This document shows positions 14,801 to 26,900 of a stretch of 64,000 nucleotides of DNA, one piece after another (position 1 is the first letter of the stretch; each line of letters begins with the position of its first letter). Source of the DNA: Archilochus colubris (taxonomy: Eukaryota > Chordata > Aves > Apodiformes > Trochilidae); the NCBI GenBank assembly GCA_023079485.1, contig CM041097.1, positions 16,605,658 to 16,669,657 on the forward strand, in the 5' to 3' direction. The notes under the pieces are model-generated. The model saw nothing but the letters and a program-made list of their open reading frames with translations, was not told the DNA's origin and did no database searches. The translations under genes were made by a program, and so were the position numbers.

Positions 14801-15479
14801 GTTTCCCATCACTTCCCAACCTTTCAGTTCATGGTCTGCTGGCACACTCAAGAAAGTTATTTTTCTAATGAAGGAAGAGCAGGATCCGGAAAGGCCCTGA
14901 ACAAGGGGTACACACCAGCACAGGACAGCCAGAGCCAAACCCTAAAACCCTTCCATCAGCAGGGAGCTTGGCATGGGGCAGGGCTGCAAAGTCTGCCACT
15001 TGAATGCCAGATAAGAACTGCCTGCTCAGAAAGGTATTTGAAGGAGCACTTTTAAGAGCCTTCCAACCCTGTACATAAAAAAAAAAAAAAGAACATGATA
15101 AGCAGTGCAGATGGTTTTTGCAGCTCTAGGCGTGTTGTACATCTATGCTGAGGCCATGCTGTGGAGTCCCATGTTGTGCTGCAACACCTTTAGTTTCTCA
15201 GCTCAAGAGGGATCTGCACTAAACACAAAGTGTGGCTGGGCCTGGGCAACCCTTCCCATGCTTAACACAGGCTGGACCACAGCCTTGATATCTCCATCTC
15301 CAGTCCTGCTCCTTTAGGCTGATTTCTCTGCTTCTCAGGAAGAAGACTGTATGATGCTTATTGATCACACAGGGGTTTTGTGATCCTACTTGATAGCTTC
15401 TGGAAGACTGGCCAAGAGAACTAAGGAAAAAAGCCACATTTCTCTCATCAGTTCCATGCATGCACCTCTCTATTTATAG

Positions 15480-15528
<49 letters not shown>

Positions 15529-18500
15529 AGCCAAACAAGAGCTTGAGATGCTCCCAGAGCCACCTCACCAGTTAGGGCACTGGTCACATTCCCACTCTGC
15601 TGATTAGGAAGAGGCTGCCAGGGACCCAACACTTCATTGCTACAGAAAATCTACAACCTGAGCCTGTCCTAACCTCTCAGTTCTTCTTTTACAGCTCTTG
15701 ATGGGAAATACAGAGATGCTGAAGGTAAAACCCTTGGGTCCTTCAGTGACACACTTGGTGACAGCTCACAGCCCCAGGGGTCTGGCACAGCATCCACAGG
15801 TTTGCAGAGCTGCTCAGCCACCTGTGCTTTGCTCTCAGCCCAGATGGAAAGCAGAGCAGCTCTGCTTTACCTGGGGATTTAGAGCAGAGCAAAAGATGCT
15901 TATTCACAGCTGGTACAAGGCTTGAAGGATGTCAATCCCTTCCTCACTGCCCCAGACTGTTATTTCTAGCATTCCCACTTTTCTTCCTGTTCACACAAAA
16001 GTCAGCTTAGCCGTGTTAGTTGTGGGGCTTTAGGGTGGCTGAGCACAGAAGCAAAGTTTAAAGCTTGTTATCATAACCCAGTGTGCTGAAACAGAGATAG
16101 ATGGAACCACAAGAAAAATAAAGTATCCAAATAACGATAAAGAGCTGACAAATCTGCAAAAGCAAAAAAGCTGAGGCTGAAAAGCTGTCTTCCCATTTCC
16201 TCACTGCACTGCACACACAAAATACACCCCACAGAACAGATCCCAACCACCACAGGAAGGAAAAGCAAGGAAGATTTATTTTTCCTTTTTTTAAAAGTGA
16301 GGATGTTGTTTGAAATCAGACCAGAGCTCAAACTCCTGCTCACAGCTGATGCTGCAGGACTAGAGACACTCTCTGTAGTCCTGGCAAAGTTTCCTAGATA
16401 TTCAGTAGAGGGAAATCAGTATTTTCCAATGAAAAACCTATGAAATTTAATTTTACAACAGGAAAAGGTAATGTTTTAATGCTGAACTTGTACTTGAGGG
16501 AATTTCTAGGGGGAAAGAGCATCTTTTACCTCAGGCTGTGGATGTCGTGATGCTACTTCAAGCCTAACAGTTATGACAGCAACATGCCCCAACTCATCCC
16601 CTGCATGGGAGACAATCTGGGGAATGATGAATTTTCTGGCACCACAATTGCCTTGTCTTGCATCCACCTTGGATGCAGAGCACACAAGGGTGAAAAAAGT
16701 TCACCCTACCTGGCTTGGAAAAAAAAAAATCCAGAATAAAGGACCGTGGAGGGACACTTCAGAGAGGATAAAACACAATGAGTTCTTTGCTGCCTCTCAG
16801 GAACCTGTAGGGACATTATGCATATGAAACCTAAAACCTGCAATTTTCTTATCAAACTGCCATAACTTATTATTAAGTTACACTGCCACATGCAAGTAGT
16901 AAACGCCATGAGATCAGATTATTAAACAACTGAGAACACCTTTATATTTCCTTTTCATCTAACCCTTTTTGCTTGTTTCATCCACAGTTCTTCCACCTAA
17001 ATTCATCTGCTGCATCAGAAGCACACTGTATGAATCCCTTGAGAGCTCTTACAGAACTGCTTTATGTCATCCATTACCATGACATCATTGCAGAGACTAT
17101 GTCCACTTTGGTCTGCCCTGAACTGTAGGAACCTACAAGTATTATCAGAAGAAAAAGTCCTCTTGGTGTTAGATGTCTAGCAGAAAATTAGGGTCCTACC
17201 TTTTTTTTTTCTTTAATCTCACCTGGTTTACACAGTTCATTTCCTCTTCATCTTAAAAAAGGAGAGAATACAAGAAAATAATGTTTTCATCTCAGAACTG
17301 CTGCCTAAGTCCTTAGGGAGGTGGAGCTCTCCTCCATATGCTGCCTTCCCTCAGCTACCCTGGGGTGTAGAACCCCAAAACCAAACTCCAGGGCCTCATC
17401 AAGTACAGTGAGCTTTGCACACTGCTATAGAAAAATTACTACAGTTTTCAACCTGCTTTTCTTTGAAAAAGGTATAAAATTCAATTAAGCAGAGAGCTTT
17501 CTGGGATATCTGTGGATCTCTGGATATCTGATGCCTGCCCAGCAAAGGAATCATTTTCATTGTAAGAAATACATATCAAACATGATTTTTCCCTAAACCT
17601 GCTTAACACTTCATTAGATGTTTCCAAATAAAGAGAAATAAATCATCAACCCCCTCAGCAAACAGGTTAATAAATCTTGGCTCATCTTTTTTCAAACTGG
17701 TTACTGCAAAAGAGGGAGCTCAGGAAAGCACACAGCTGGGTTTGACTGAGTTAATGGTTCACCAGAAGGTGCCTGGCAAGATATTTACTGCAAAAGTGAG
17801 CAGAGTCACAGCTGAAAGGCAAAATACACACTGAGTCACTCAGCAAACAAGCAGCTGGAGAGCACAAGGAGCTCCACTGCCAGCACCAGTGCCCAGCACT
17901 GATTTCCACCCAGCAGACATGGCCCACGGGGAGCTGTGGGTGACACTGGAGAAAGCCTCAGTAAATAGCAGTGTGTAGGCACTTCAAGTGCACTTGCATG
18001 GAACAGAAAATCATAACCTATGGCAGGCACCAGAGAAATGCCCTGAGACACTGAGCCACCAGAGATTTGGGGTCATCCCCTGATACACGTGGAAGGAAAC
18101 CTCAGGGGCTGAAAATCTCGCGAGTCTCCTTCACCCGCAGCACAGCCTAAGAGGAGCAGTGCGGTGGAGCAAAAGGGTTTCTGCTGGAGAACTGACACCC
18201 ACATGGCTGGACCCATTTCAGGGCTTTCTTCAGGTCAGCTCCAGCCTGGTCCCCCAGCCTGAGCTGTCACCCACCAGCTGGGTTCCACTCCTGGACACAC
18301 CTCGAGCCCTCTGAGACCTCTCCAGGATGCAAACCTGATGAAGAGGAGTAAGAACAACTGGGAGATTTGATCTAAATTTATATTTCTGCTCCAACCCTGG
18401 TCCTGGACATGGCCACACCTGGAGTTTTGCTCATATGAACCCAGTAAGATTTCCAGAACCAGGCTGGACAAATCTCAGGTGTGTCCTGTTCCTAAAGCTC

Positions 18501-21500
18501 CCTGAATCCTGGGGTGAGCAGTGAGCAGGTGCTTTGCTATCAGCCAAACATTAACTTTTCTCAAGCAGCTATTTTCTAGCACTGCCCAAGTTATCATTTT
18601 CACATCCTCTTTTACCAAAAGAATTTCCAGTTTGGGAAAAAAAAGTCATCTTTTGCCAAACTGCAATCAGAGAAACACAACCCAAAATCTAGGAAGTGAG
18701 CACTCGCTTTTAATTAAGGGTAAATTTTTAATACCAGTTTTTGCACCAAGACCAAGCACTTCATTTTTCTTTTCTCAGTCAAGTTTTGAAATTCAGGAGT
18801 TGCTGAACCAATTACTCCCCAGCTGTTGCTTGCAGGGGTATCTTTCACACAAACCTTTTCCTTTTACAAACCATGTTTTATCACACATGTAATGATAAAC
18901 CCTGGTGCCTCACACATGTCAGCTATCAGGAATTCATTATTTTGTCTGTGCTATGTTATACCAGTCAGGAGTTATCTTTGCAGCCCACAGGCCAGAATCA
19001 AAACTGAATGTGTCAGCTATTTAAAAGAAAATGGAAGTCCTCCTCCAGAAATTTAATTAATTTTCAGGGAGCACGGCTGGGTTTCAGTCCTGCAAATGTT
19101 ACTGGGGAAAATGGGATCCAAGATTACCAGTCAGAAAACAAAGTTTTAAACCAGTCTGTTTATGGTCTCTGAAGTTAATCTGATTTTAATAAATAGCTTT
19201 CTACTGCTACAAAGACAGCATTTAGGACTGGCAGTCCTACATCTCTGTTATAAACTGTCTTCATCAAGATACAAAGAAATATAATACTATTTTATGCTAT
19301 TGTTCAGCATTTTTAAGGGTAGATGCTTAATCTGTAACCAAAACCAGCTAAATCATTCATTTTCCAAGGAGGCAGGACTTTATATGTTGCATATTTCCAT
19401 GAGAAATAATTACCAAACTGATTATTTTGTTTGCTTGCCAAGACAGTAACTTTTTTAAAAATTTAAATACAAGTTCTCAAATAAAAAGAATATGCACTTT
19501 CTTTTTTTCCCCAAAAACAACCAAACCAGAAAATGCAACTTGAATCAAACTCTTTTTTTTTTAAATCCTTGAAGAGTTTAAAAAACAAGACTTCATAAAA
19601 CCAGGCTTGCAGTATTTTTCTCTTTCATTTGCAAATGCAAGAGTGGAGGAGTGCAATTCACCAGTGCAGAGTTTCAAAACTCCTATCAGTGAGTAATACC
19701 CTGCTTTGGTTTCCTGTTACAGGAGCTGGAGAAAAATTGAGAGGAATTCAGTTTAAACAGAGATGCAGCCAACTGGATGCCACTTGTGAAAGATGACTTG
19801 TGAAAAGCAAACACAAGCAAAATGTTACATCCCTCCTCTTGAGCTCAACATGCCCACTGGGTGCAGAGGAAGGCAGAGAGCCCCAGACTTGCATCCCAGC
19901 ATCCCAGATTTGCTGGGATATCCCAGCAGCAGGACTCTGGGGAGGAACCACTCCGCCCATGGCAGCCCTGACCCTGTCCCACGGGGGGAAAGGAACAGCT
20001 GAGCAAGGATCTTTGTCTTCAGCACACACAGGGGGAATTATCTTGGCTGGGACCACCAGTGGGGTAAACAGGAACAGGAACTGGGTGTGCAGGGATCATT
20101 GGGGTTTGCTGTCATCTTTGTGACTTGCTCCTTTTGCAGCCCATGGTAATTTCTGACTCCCTTGGAGGCACCAGAGCTGTCCAAACCAGGCATGTACCCA
20201 ATGGAAATGATGTGGCTGCAATTTTGAAGCATGTTGTTCAGTTTGATCAAGATGTCTCAAAAGGCAGGGTCCTCCCAATGTAAGACTTGGGTGGTTTATC
20301 CCACACCAAGCCTCTCTCTGAATTACAGGGTGCATATCCCCATTCTAACAGCCCAACCCAGGGCTCTGAGCCCTGTTTGTAAACCACCTGCAAGGGCCAA
20401 ACCCCAAAGACCCCACAACTTTCATGCTGTCAGTGCTACCAGCCTGCCAAGTCCCTCCAAAGTGACCTTTGCAGTGAAGAAACCCGAAGTTTTGACTTTC
20501 CCCAAACGCCTGCACGTCAGGTTTGCTCTCTGAAAAGAAACAGATTTCAAAAGAATGTGCTCGCCCCCTCAGAGAGGGGAAGGGGGGGGCTGTTTCTCAG
20601 GAGACTGCTGCTCTCTGCCATGAAGACGTTATCTGAGAATTTGAGCAGTGGATTGGGAAAGGGGTTACTGTAGGAGTCTGAAACATTCGGATCCTGGTAC
20701 TGATCTGCCTGGCTGCCAGCTGGAGAGAGGGGAAATGCCACAGAGTGACCCCACCACGGGACATGTCCCCAGGGAAAAGCTCCCAATGGGATGCATCCAA
20801 AAGCAGCCAGGTAGAGATCACCAGAGTTGTCTGGACTGGCCCATTTTTCACTTCCAGAAAGCTAATCCGTAGGACTTCAGGCAATTCCTGTATTTACCCA
20901 AGTTCATTCAGCACTAATCCAATATAAAAAAAATTAAAAAAATAAATAAATAATGAACCTACGTGTTCTCACGTACGTAGAAATGGTGCAAGAGCCACAT
21001 TCCAAAAAATGATTCAAAGTGGAATTGCCAAACAGCACTGAACAACAACCACACCAGCCCCAGGACAACCACGACCGAGCAAGGGCGAGGACATGTACAG
21101 GGGTGAGCTCAGCAGGGGAAGGCCAACCCCACGTATCTTTGTTAACATACACTGGTAATTAAGCTGGTGCTTTATCAGAGGTGGTCCAAACAACCACTGG
21201 TGCTATGTAGAATGAAATTCCTTCACTTGTGGTGCCCGTGACAGCTGGCTGGGCTCATCTGCTGTGGAGGCACAACACGTGTTTTGTTAAGGGAGAGGAA
21301 GCAATTGCTGCAGCTATTTTCATGGAAACCCATCCAGTCTTCTTCCCTCCAATTTTCTTTAAATACTTAGGAAGAAAACCATGGGCAATCCACCCCTTGC
21401 AACGTGTCTGTGGAGGCATGGAAAATAACCACAGAGGCAGCACGTGAAGCAATGCTTACAGCCCTATTTATGGCAAATGATAAGGAATTGGCGCTCAGTT

Positions 21501-23899
21501 GAAACCACATCAGGGAGGGTTTTTCACCACAAAGGTAATTTTTAACCTTAATGCCCTTTCTTGAGACTGGAGAGCACGTGCCACCAGTTGCTACAGCTTG
21601 ACAAGTTACTTCTTGTCAAGTGAACAGTGGTGTTCTGGTTACCTGTACCTACCCCGAGTTAAGCTCAGGGTGCCCCTATGAGAGCTGGCAAGGTGAATGG
21701 TGTTTCTAGAGAAAAATGCAGCACACCACGGCCATGAAGAACAGATTATGGGTCACCAAGTAGGTTTACAGCATGAATAAGAACAGAACTGTGCAGCTGG
21801 CCCATCCAGTTGATTTTAGTCACAAGTTACTTCTTGTCAAGTGAACAGTGGTGTTCTGGTTACCTGTACCTACCCTGAGTTAAGCTCAGGGTGCACCTGT
21901 GAGAGCTTGCAAGGTGAATGATATTTCTGGAAAAAAATGCAGCACACCACGGCCATGAAGAATAAACTATGGGTCACCAAGTAGGTTTACAGCATGAATA
22001 ATAACAGAAATCAACTGTACAGCTGGCCCATCCAGCTGATCTTAGTCACAAGGACATCTTTTCCTCCCTGCAGGCATGACAGCACGCCAATAAAAGAGGA
22101 AGGATGTTGTGATGGGCTCCATGGAGCGTGTCCTTTAGTGGAGAAGGGACTGGCATTTAGAGAAGGGGTCTTGAGCAGCAGCACTGGCACTTATTTGACA
22201 ACTGAAGGAAAAGCAGGGGCTGTCACTGCTACGGGCTCTGGCAGCCAGACGTGACTTGCTCCCTGCATTTCAGCAGACAGCTCTTCTCTGAGCAGTTCCT
22301 AAGCCTGGCTCCTGAAAGCTGGTGTAAAGCTAAAGCATAAACACACCTCCCTTCCCACATGGAAACTCAGCAAGTAGTGAAATATTAACGTGACCAGAGA
22401 CAACCTTCTGAATTTCTATTTGCTTAGTAAGCTGGCTCTAATTGGAGGTTTTCTCCTTGGCTCTAAGAGGTCTAAAAGGAGGGTCACCTCCTCCCCCTGG
22501 CACCCCAAGGCCAGTTCCCATACCCAGGGTATGGTAAAAAGTGATCTCCAAGGGCAAGCTTGGCCTGATGGAGGCAGCTTTAGACAGCTCCAGACAAGCA
22601 ACTGGGTCAAACACCAGCTACAACACAACTGTTGGGTCAAGTGGGGCAGGTGCAGAAGAAAGCAGCTCATTGATCTCTGGTGCAGGCAGCTGACAGGCTC
22701 TGCATCCCTCTGCATGTGCTGTCACTGTACAGGGCAGGCTTGCAGGCAAGGTCAGCCAGATAGACCCAAACCACAGCATAAAACATGGGTTTTCTGGTAG
22801 CTAAGAGTAAGAGCTTCTCCCCCATCCCACTTTGGCACCCATGCTTGGGGAGAGGAGCAAAGCAGAATGGCCAGAAAACTTGTTTTGAGTCAGAGCCTGC
22901 TCACAAAAGGCATTACTCACCCTGCACACTCAGATTTTACCCAGCCCAGCAGTGCATTTCACTTTCTTCAGCCACTTGCTGGCAGCTGGACTTTACCCCC
23001 ATTTTTTGATTGTTTGCAACACAATGCCAACACAGAAAAACACATCTATCAAGCACACTGGTATTAGAAAGGAAAATGTTATTACCTGGAATAGTCCCCT
23101 TTAGCTTCCTACAATTGAAAAACAGTGACAGAATTAAAACATGAGCTCTTCAAAAGTCCTCGATTTTCCCAGCATTGTTCACTTCCCCACTCCCACAGCT
23201 CAGAGGCCAAATCCTGACCCCACTTACACTCAGTGCAAAGCATGGAAGCTGCCTGAATGTATTCAAGAGCAGAGTTCAGCCCTTTACACTTCCAGCTGTA
23301 CATTATCTCCCCTACACTATAAATAAAAGTGCTTCCAAAACGGGGATTAATTTCACAGTGCAAATCAAATGTCACTTTTCCTGCACAAGAAGTGAAATAG
23401 AAGTCTCTCTCCAGCCGACTACATCCAGCTAAAGGTCAGCTTTCCCAGCAGCTCAGCAATCAGGAGGAATTGTGCTCATTTGAGATGCAAACAGTGCAGG
23501 GAGATGGAGTCACTGTGGCACTTTTGTCACCGAGAATGCAGTGGGGAGAGAAAAAAAAAAAAAAAAAAAAGAGGGGAAAAAAAAAAATCCCTCAACGTTT
23601 TAAAGGTGGAATTCTATTTCATAGAAAGTGGTGAATAACCAGAGTCTGAGTACAACAAAACTTATTAAGGAGAGGAAAAACTGACAAAATATTTCAGGAT
23701 AAGAGGTGTCAAAACCTCTTATCAAAGGTATTCAAAGGTATAATTCAAAGGTATAATACAGCGAGTTTAGCTACAGCATCATAATCAGATCTCCAGAATA
23801 TATTTAAAATAGAAGCAGCAACAAATCGGCTGCCCAAATAGATCACTTCCCTTGAGGTGTTTTTCCTCTTCCCTTCCTCTCTTTCAATTTAAAATTCCA

Positions 23900-23933
<34 letters not shown>

Positions 23934-26900
23934 TGAGAACAACAACTCCCAACTTTCTCAGCTTCTCCTCCCCGGCAACTACAGAGATTCTAAACAACGC
24001 TGCATGCTCTTGAGAGAGAGGAGTAGAAAAAAAACCCCAAAAAACAACTAACCCCAAAGTCAGAATGCAGCCTAGCTAAAGCAAACCCAATTCAGCGGTG
24101 TCGGAACCGGCCAGAACCAGAAGGCAAAGGCGCTTACCTGCAGAATCAGAGCTGCCAACTTGAAGACGGTCTCGCTTTCCACTTCGATCTGGCCCTGGGC
24201 AGGGAAAGAGCCGAAACCACAACGTGAAGCCAACGCGCTCCGCCTCGCTGCCGCTCCCCACCGCTACGCACCCGCGCAGGGCACCGCAGGGCACCGCGGA
24301 AGAGTGTGTGTGTGTGGGGGGGGGGGGGATCAGCTCTCGGTGCCCGCCCTCGGAGTCCCCTCCCCGCGTCCCCCTTTTGTGATCGCGTTCACACACCCCC
24401 CCTTCTTCCCTCCTCCTTCCCTCCTCTCTGTTTTCTTTACAAATCTCTCTTTTATTGCGTTTTCTGGGCTTTGCCTTCCTGCATCTGAGCCTGCCTGCCC
24501 AGGGACCCGATCCCGCACACCTTCCCCTCGAGCAAGGTCCACCCGGGAGGTATTTTTATGGCCCCCCGGGGCAGGGACCGCAGGTCTTTGCCGTGATGGT
24601 GGCACGCACACCCCTGATGCTAGTTAAGGAATACTTTACTAACCACAAGGATAATATAACTTGGAGTCCGGATCTTGCAGCCTCCAGTTCTTGCAAATGC
24701 TCAGAAAAAAACCAAAAACCCAACACAGCCTCCCCACTCCCCCCCCCCACTGCTATAAAAATCTCCTGTGTCTTGGTCCCACGCCAAACCCAGTCCTGTC
24801 CTGACAGCTCTGTGCTCTGGGTGACTTCAGAGGCGTGCACTGATTAATGCCAAAACATCAAAACTCCAAGCAGGATCCTTTTTCCCCTGCTTGCAAGGTT
24901 CAGGGTAATCTTTCAAAGCCAGTTTCTCACAAGGAAAAACCCTGCCCTTGGTTTTCCACTGGGACCAGCAGTAATGCTGGAAGAGGAAAGGAGATGAGCT
25001 TCCAACTGGACTCCTGGGTTGTTGAACCTCTCCCTTAACACCTACTGCACCCTGCAAACTGTATATAACAGACAAAACAGTCCAGAAACCCTCCCACTAA
25101 TAGAGATTTTTTTTCTTAGTGACCTTCTGGAAATGAAGGCAGTGGACACGATGCCTGAATCCTGCCACTGAGATCCCAACACATACTCTGTCCCCAGGAC
25201 CTGCTGGCTGAATGAGGGGACAAAGCAGACTGAAAGCTGAAGTAGTGCCAAACCCAGGGTAACAGGAAGATCTACAGAATTCCAGACAGATAGAGGGAAA
25301 TGACAACTCAAAATATATAGGGCACATCTGGAGCTCAGCTAATTTACCCCAGCTGCAGGTCTGGCCTACAGAGGCTAAATTCAAAGTGAACAAACAAATA
25401 ATTCAATTTTCATGGAAAGGAAGTTTTTTTTTTTTTTTGCCAGCTTTGTCAATAAAACATTCCAGCAGCAGCACTCCCCCAGGCTGCTCCACAACAGCAG
25501 ACCAAGAGGAATTTCCCCTTCCCAACAGGTGTGGCAACAGCTATGCAGAAGTAGCCTCCAAAGCATTCCCAGACAGACTTTATTAGAAGAACAGGAGGGG
25601 CAGATCACAAATTAGAAGAAGAAAAGAATCGCTTCCAATTCATCCTTCCTTCAGATCTCTTTCATGTCGATGTTTAAGAGAAAAGGCGAGGATTGCAGCT
25701 CAGGGAACTCTTCACATCGGTGCAATTTTGAAGGTACTTCGTTACTTCCAGGTCTGTATCAGGTTAGGTTTTGTCATGCACATCGGAGCTGCCTTCCTTT
25801 AAGCTTAAATTGCATCTGCTCCAACAGCCTCTGGGGTCAACTGTGGGAGGATTTTAGGAGATGAGGGCAACCCCAGCACCAGCACGCAGGGAACCCAGCC
25901 ATGAGAAAATGCCATCCTAGGGAATCTCTGCTCAGCAGGAAAGACGGGCTCTAAAGTTTCCCCTGGACCACAAAATCTGGGAAAACAGGGCCAGAAGGGA
26001 CCTTAAAAGCTCATCGAGACCATCTCCCTGCCCCAAGGCAGAATCAGCTACTTGCAGCTCATCACCTTTTAAAGCTACAAGAAACTCCTTGAGATTTAGC
26101 CACCCAAATGCAATCCTCACATCAAAAGCCCTCTTCTCTTTAGCTGCTGGCTCCAAGAAAAATTCTGCAGCACTTGGTGAGCTACTGCAGCATCCAATGT
26201 CTGCTGACCCATAGCAATACCTGCTGCTGGATTTACAGGGGTGTTTGGGACTTAGTAACCAAGCACCTCCTCACTTTTCATCTTCAAAGCACCTCACAAC
26301 CATTAACTAATTAGCAAGAGTAATTACGGGGCTGCTTTTCCCTGTTTATTTACTCAGTCCTAAATAGAAGCCTTAAGAAACTGCAGTCACCTGACTGGGC
26401 TGCAATGGCACTGCCACCAATGTTAAATGTCATCCCATAAACCACTTCGTTTCGGGTTTTAGGAGCCCAAACAGGCTGAAGGGAAACTGCCTAATTCATG
26501 CGTGGAAGTTTCCCTTTCAGGAGGAGGGTTTTGCTGTGTTCTTAGCAGTTCTGAAGACATCTGCTGTTTTGAGGAATGAACAGACAAGAGGGTCTTCCTT
26601 AACCTGATCTCTCTCAAACAGGACACTGAAGGTGTCTTGAGCAGGGCAAAGGGGACAAACAGGACACTGTGGCTCTCCAGATGTTGCAAAACCTCAGAAC
26701 AGGGTGGACCAGCCCTAATTATTGTCCCATATCACCATAGAGTGACAGTGTCAGGAGACTGGGGCCACTCTGCACCAAGGAAAGCCCAGAAAGCAATCAC
26801 AAGTCTTACCTTTTTAAAGGGGCTAAAAAATCAAAGCAGAAAAGAGATGCAGGGAGGTAAAGGGACTGTCCCAAGGTCACACAGTAGAGTGGCAGAGCAA

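Larger units (their letters stand above)
9295..23085 (-). other. FRMD4B: FRMD4B intron 7
   Basis: 13.8 kb between exon 8 and micro-exon 7. It holds the A/C-rich tract and CR1 fragment near 10.9 kb, the (GT)23 microsatellite, and the 221-bp tandem duplication with its hairpin. A short AAATAAATAAAT tract lies at 20930-20955. The stretch 19140-19470 is AT-rich, complex and free of simple repeats. Open frames of up to 136 codons are present but look accidental. Confidence 0.85.
23109..24137 (-). other. FRMD4B: FRMD4B intron 6
   Basis: 1029 bp, dominated by the A20/A11 and A31 tracts, the 9-bp inverted repeat with its short tandem units, and the left part of the internal CpG island next to exon 6. 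Confidence 0.9.
24090..24400. promoter_or_regulatory. Internal CpG island over FRMD4B exon 6
   Basis: By hand count about 28 CpG dinucleotides fall in about 300 bp of GC-rich sequence, while the surrounding introns have almost none. Weaker CpG density extends to about 24610. The island lies about 38 kb inside the gene and covers a coding exon. An internal promoter for a short FRMD4B transcript or an antisense RNA is the usual explanation for an island of this kind (inference). Confidence 0.6.

Noticed and set aside
15040..15092. TTAAGAGCCTTCCAACCC plus A14 as a CR1 end
   Set aside because: Only about 10 bases resemble CR1 and the terminal ATTCT repeat is missing. The A run is more simply a homopolymer.
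22390..22800. 136-codon plus-strand open frame in intron 7
   Set aside because: No domain, no neighbouring splice signals consistent with a gene, no similarity I recognise.
23901..23931. Poly-A31 as the tail of a processed pseudogene
   Set aside because: No recognisable coding or RNA sequence precedes it on either strand and no target-site duplication was seen.
24160..24627. 155-codon plus-strand frame opposite exon 6
   Set aside because: It is the antisense of exon 6 and runs through the CpG island and the G13 run. GC-rich DNA explains the lack of stops.
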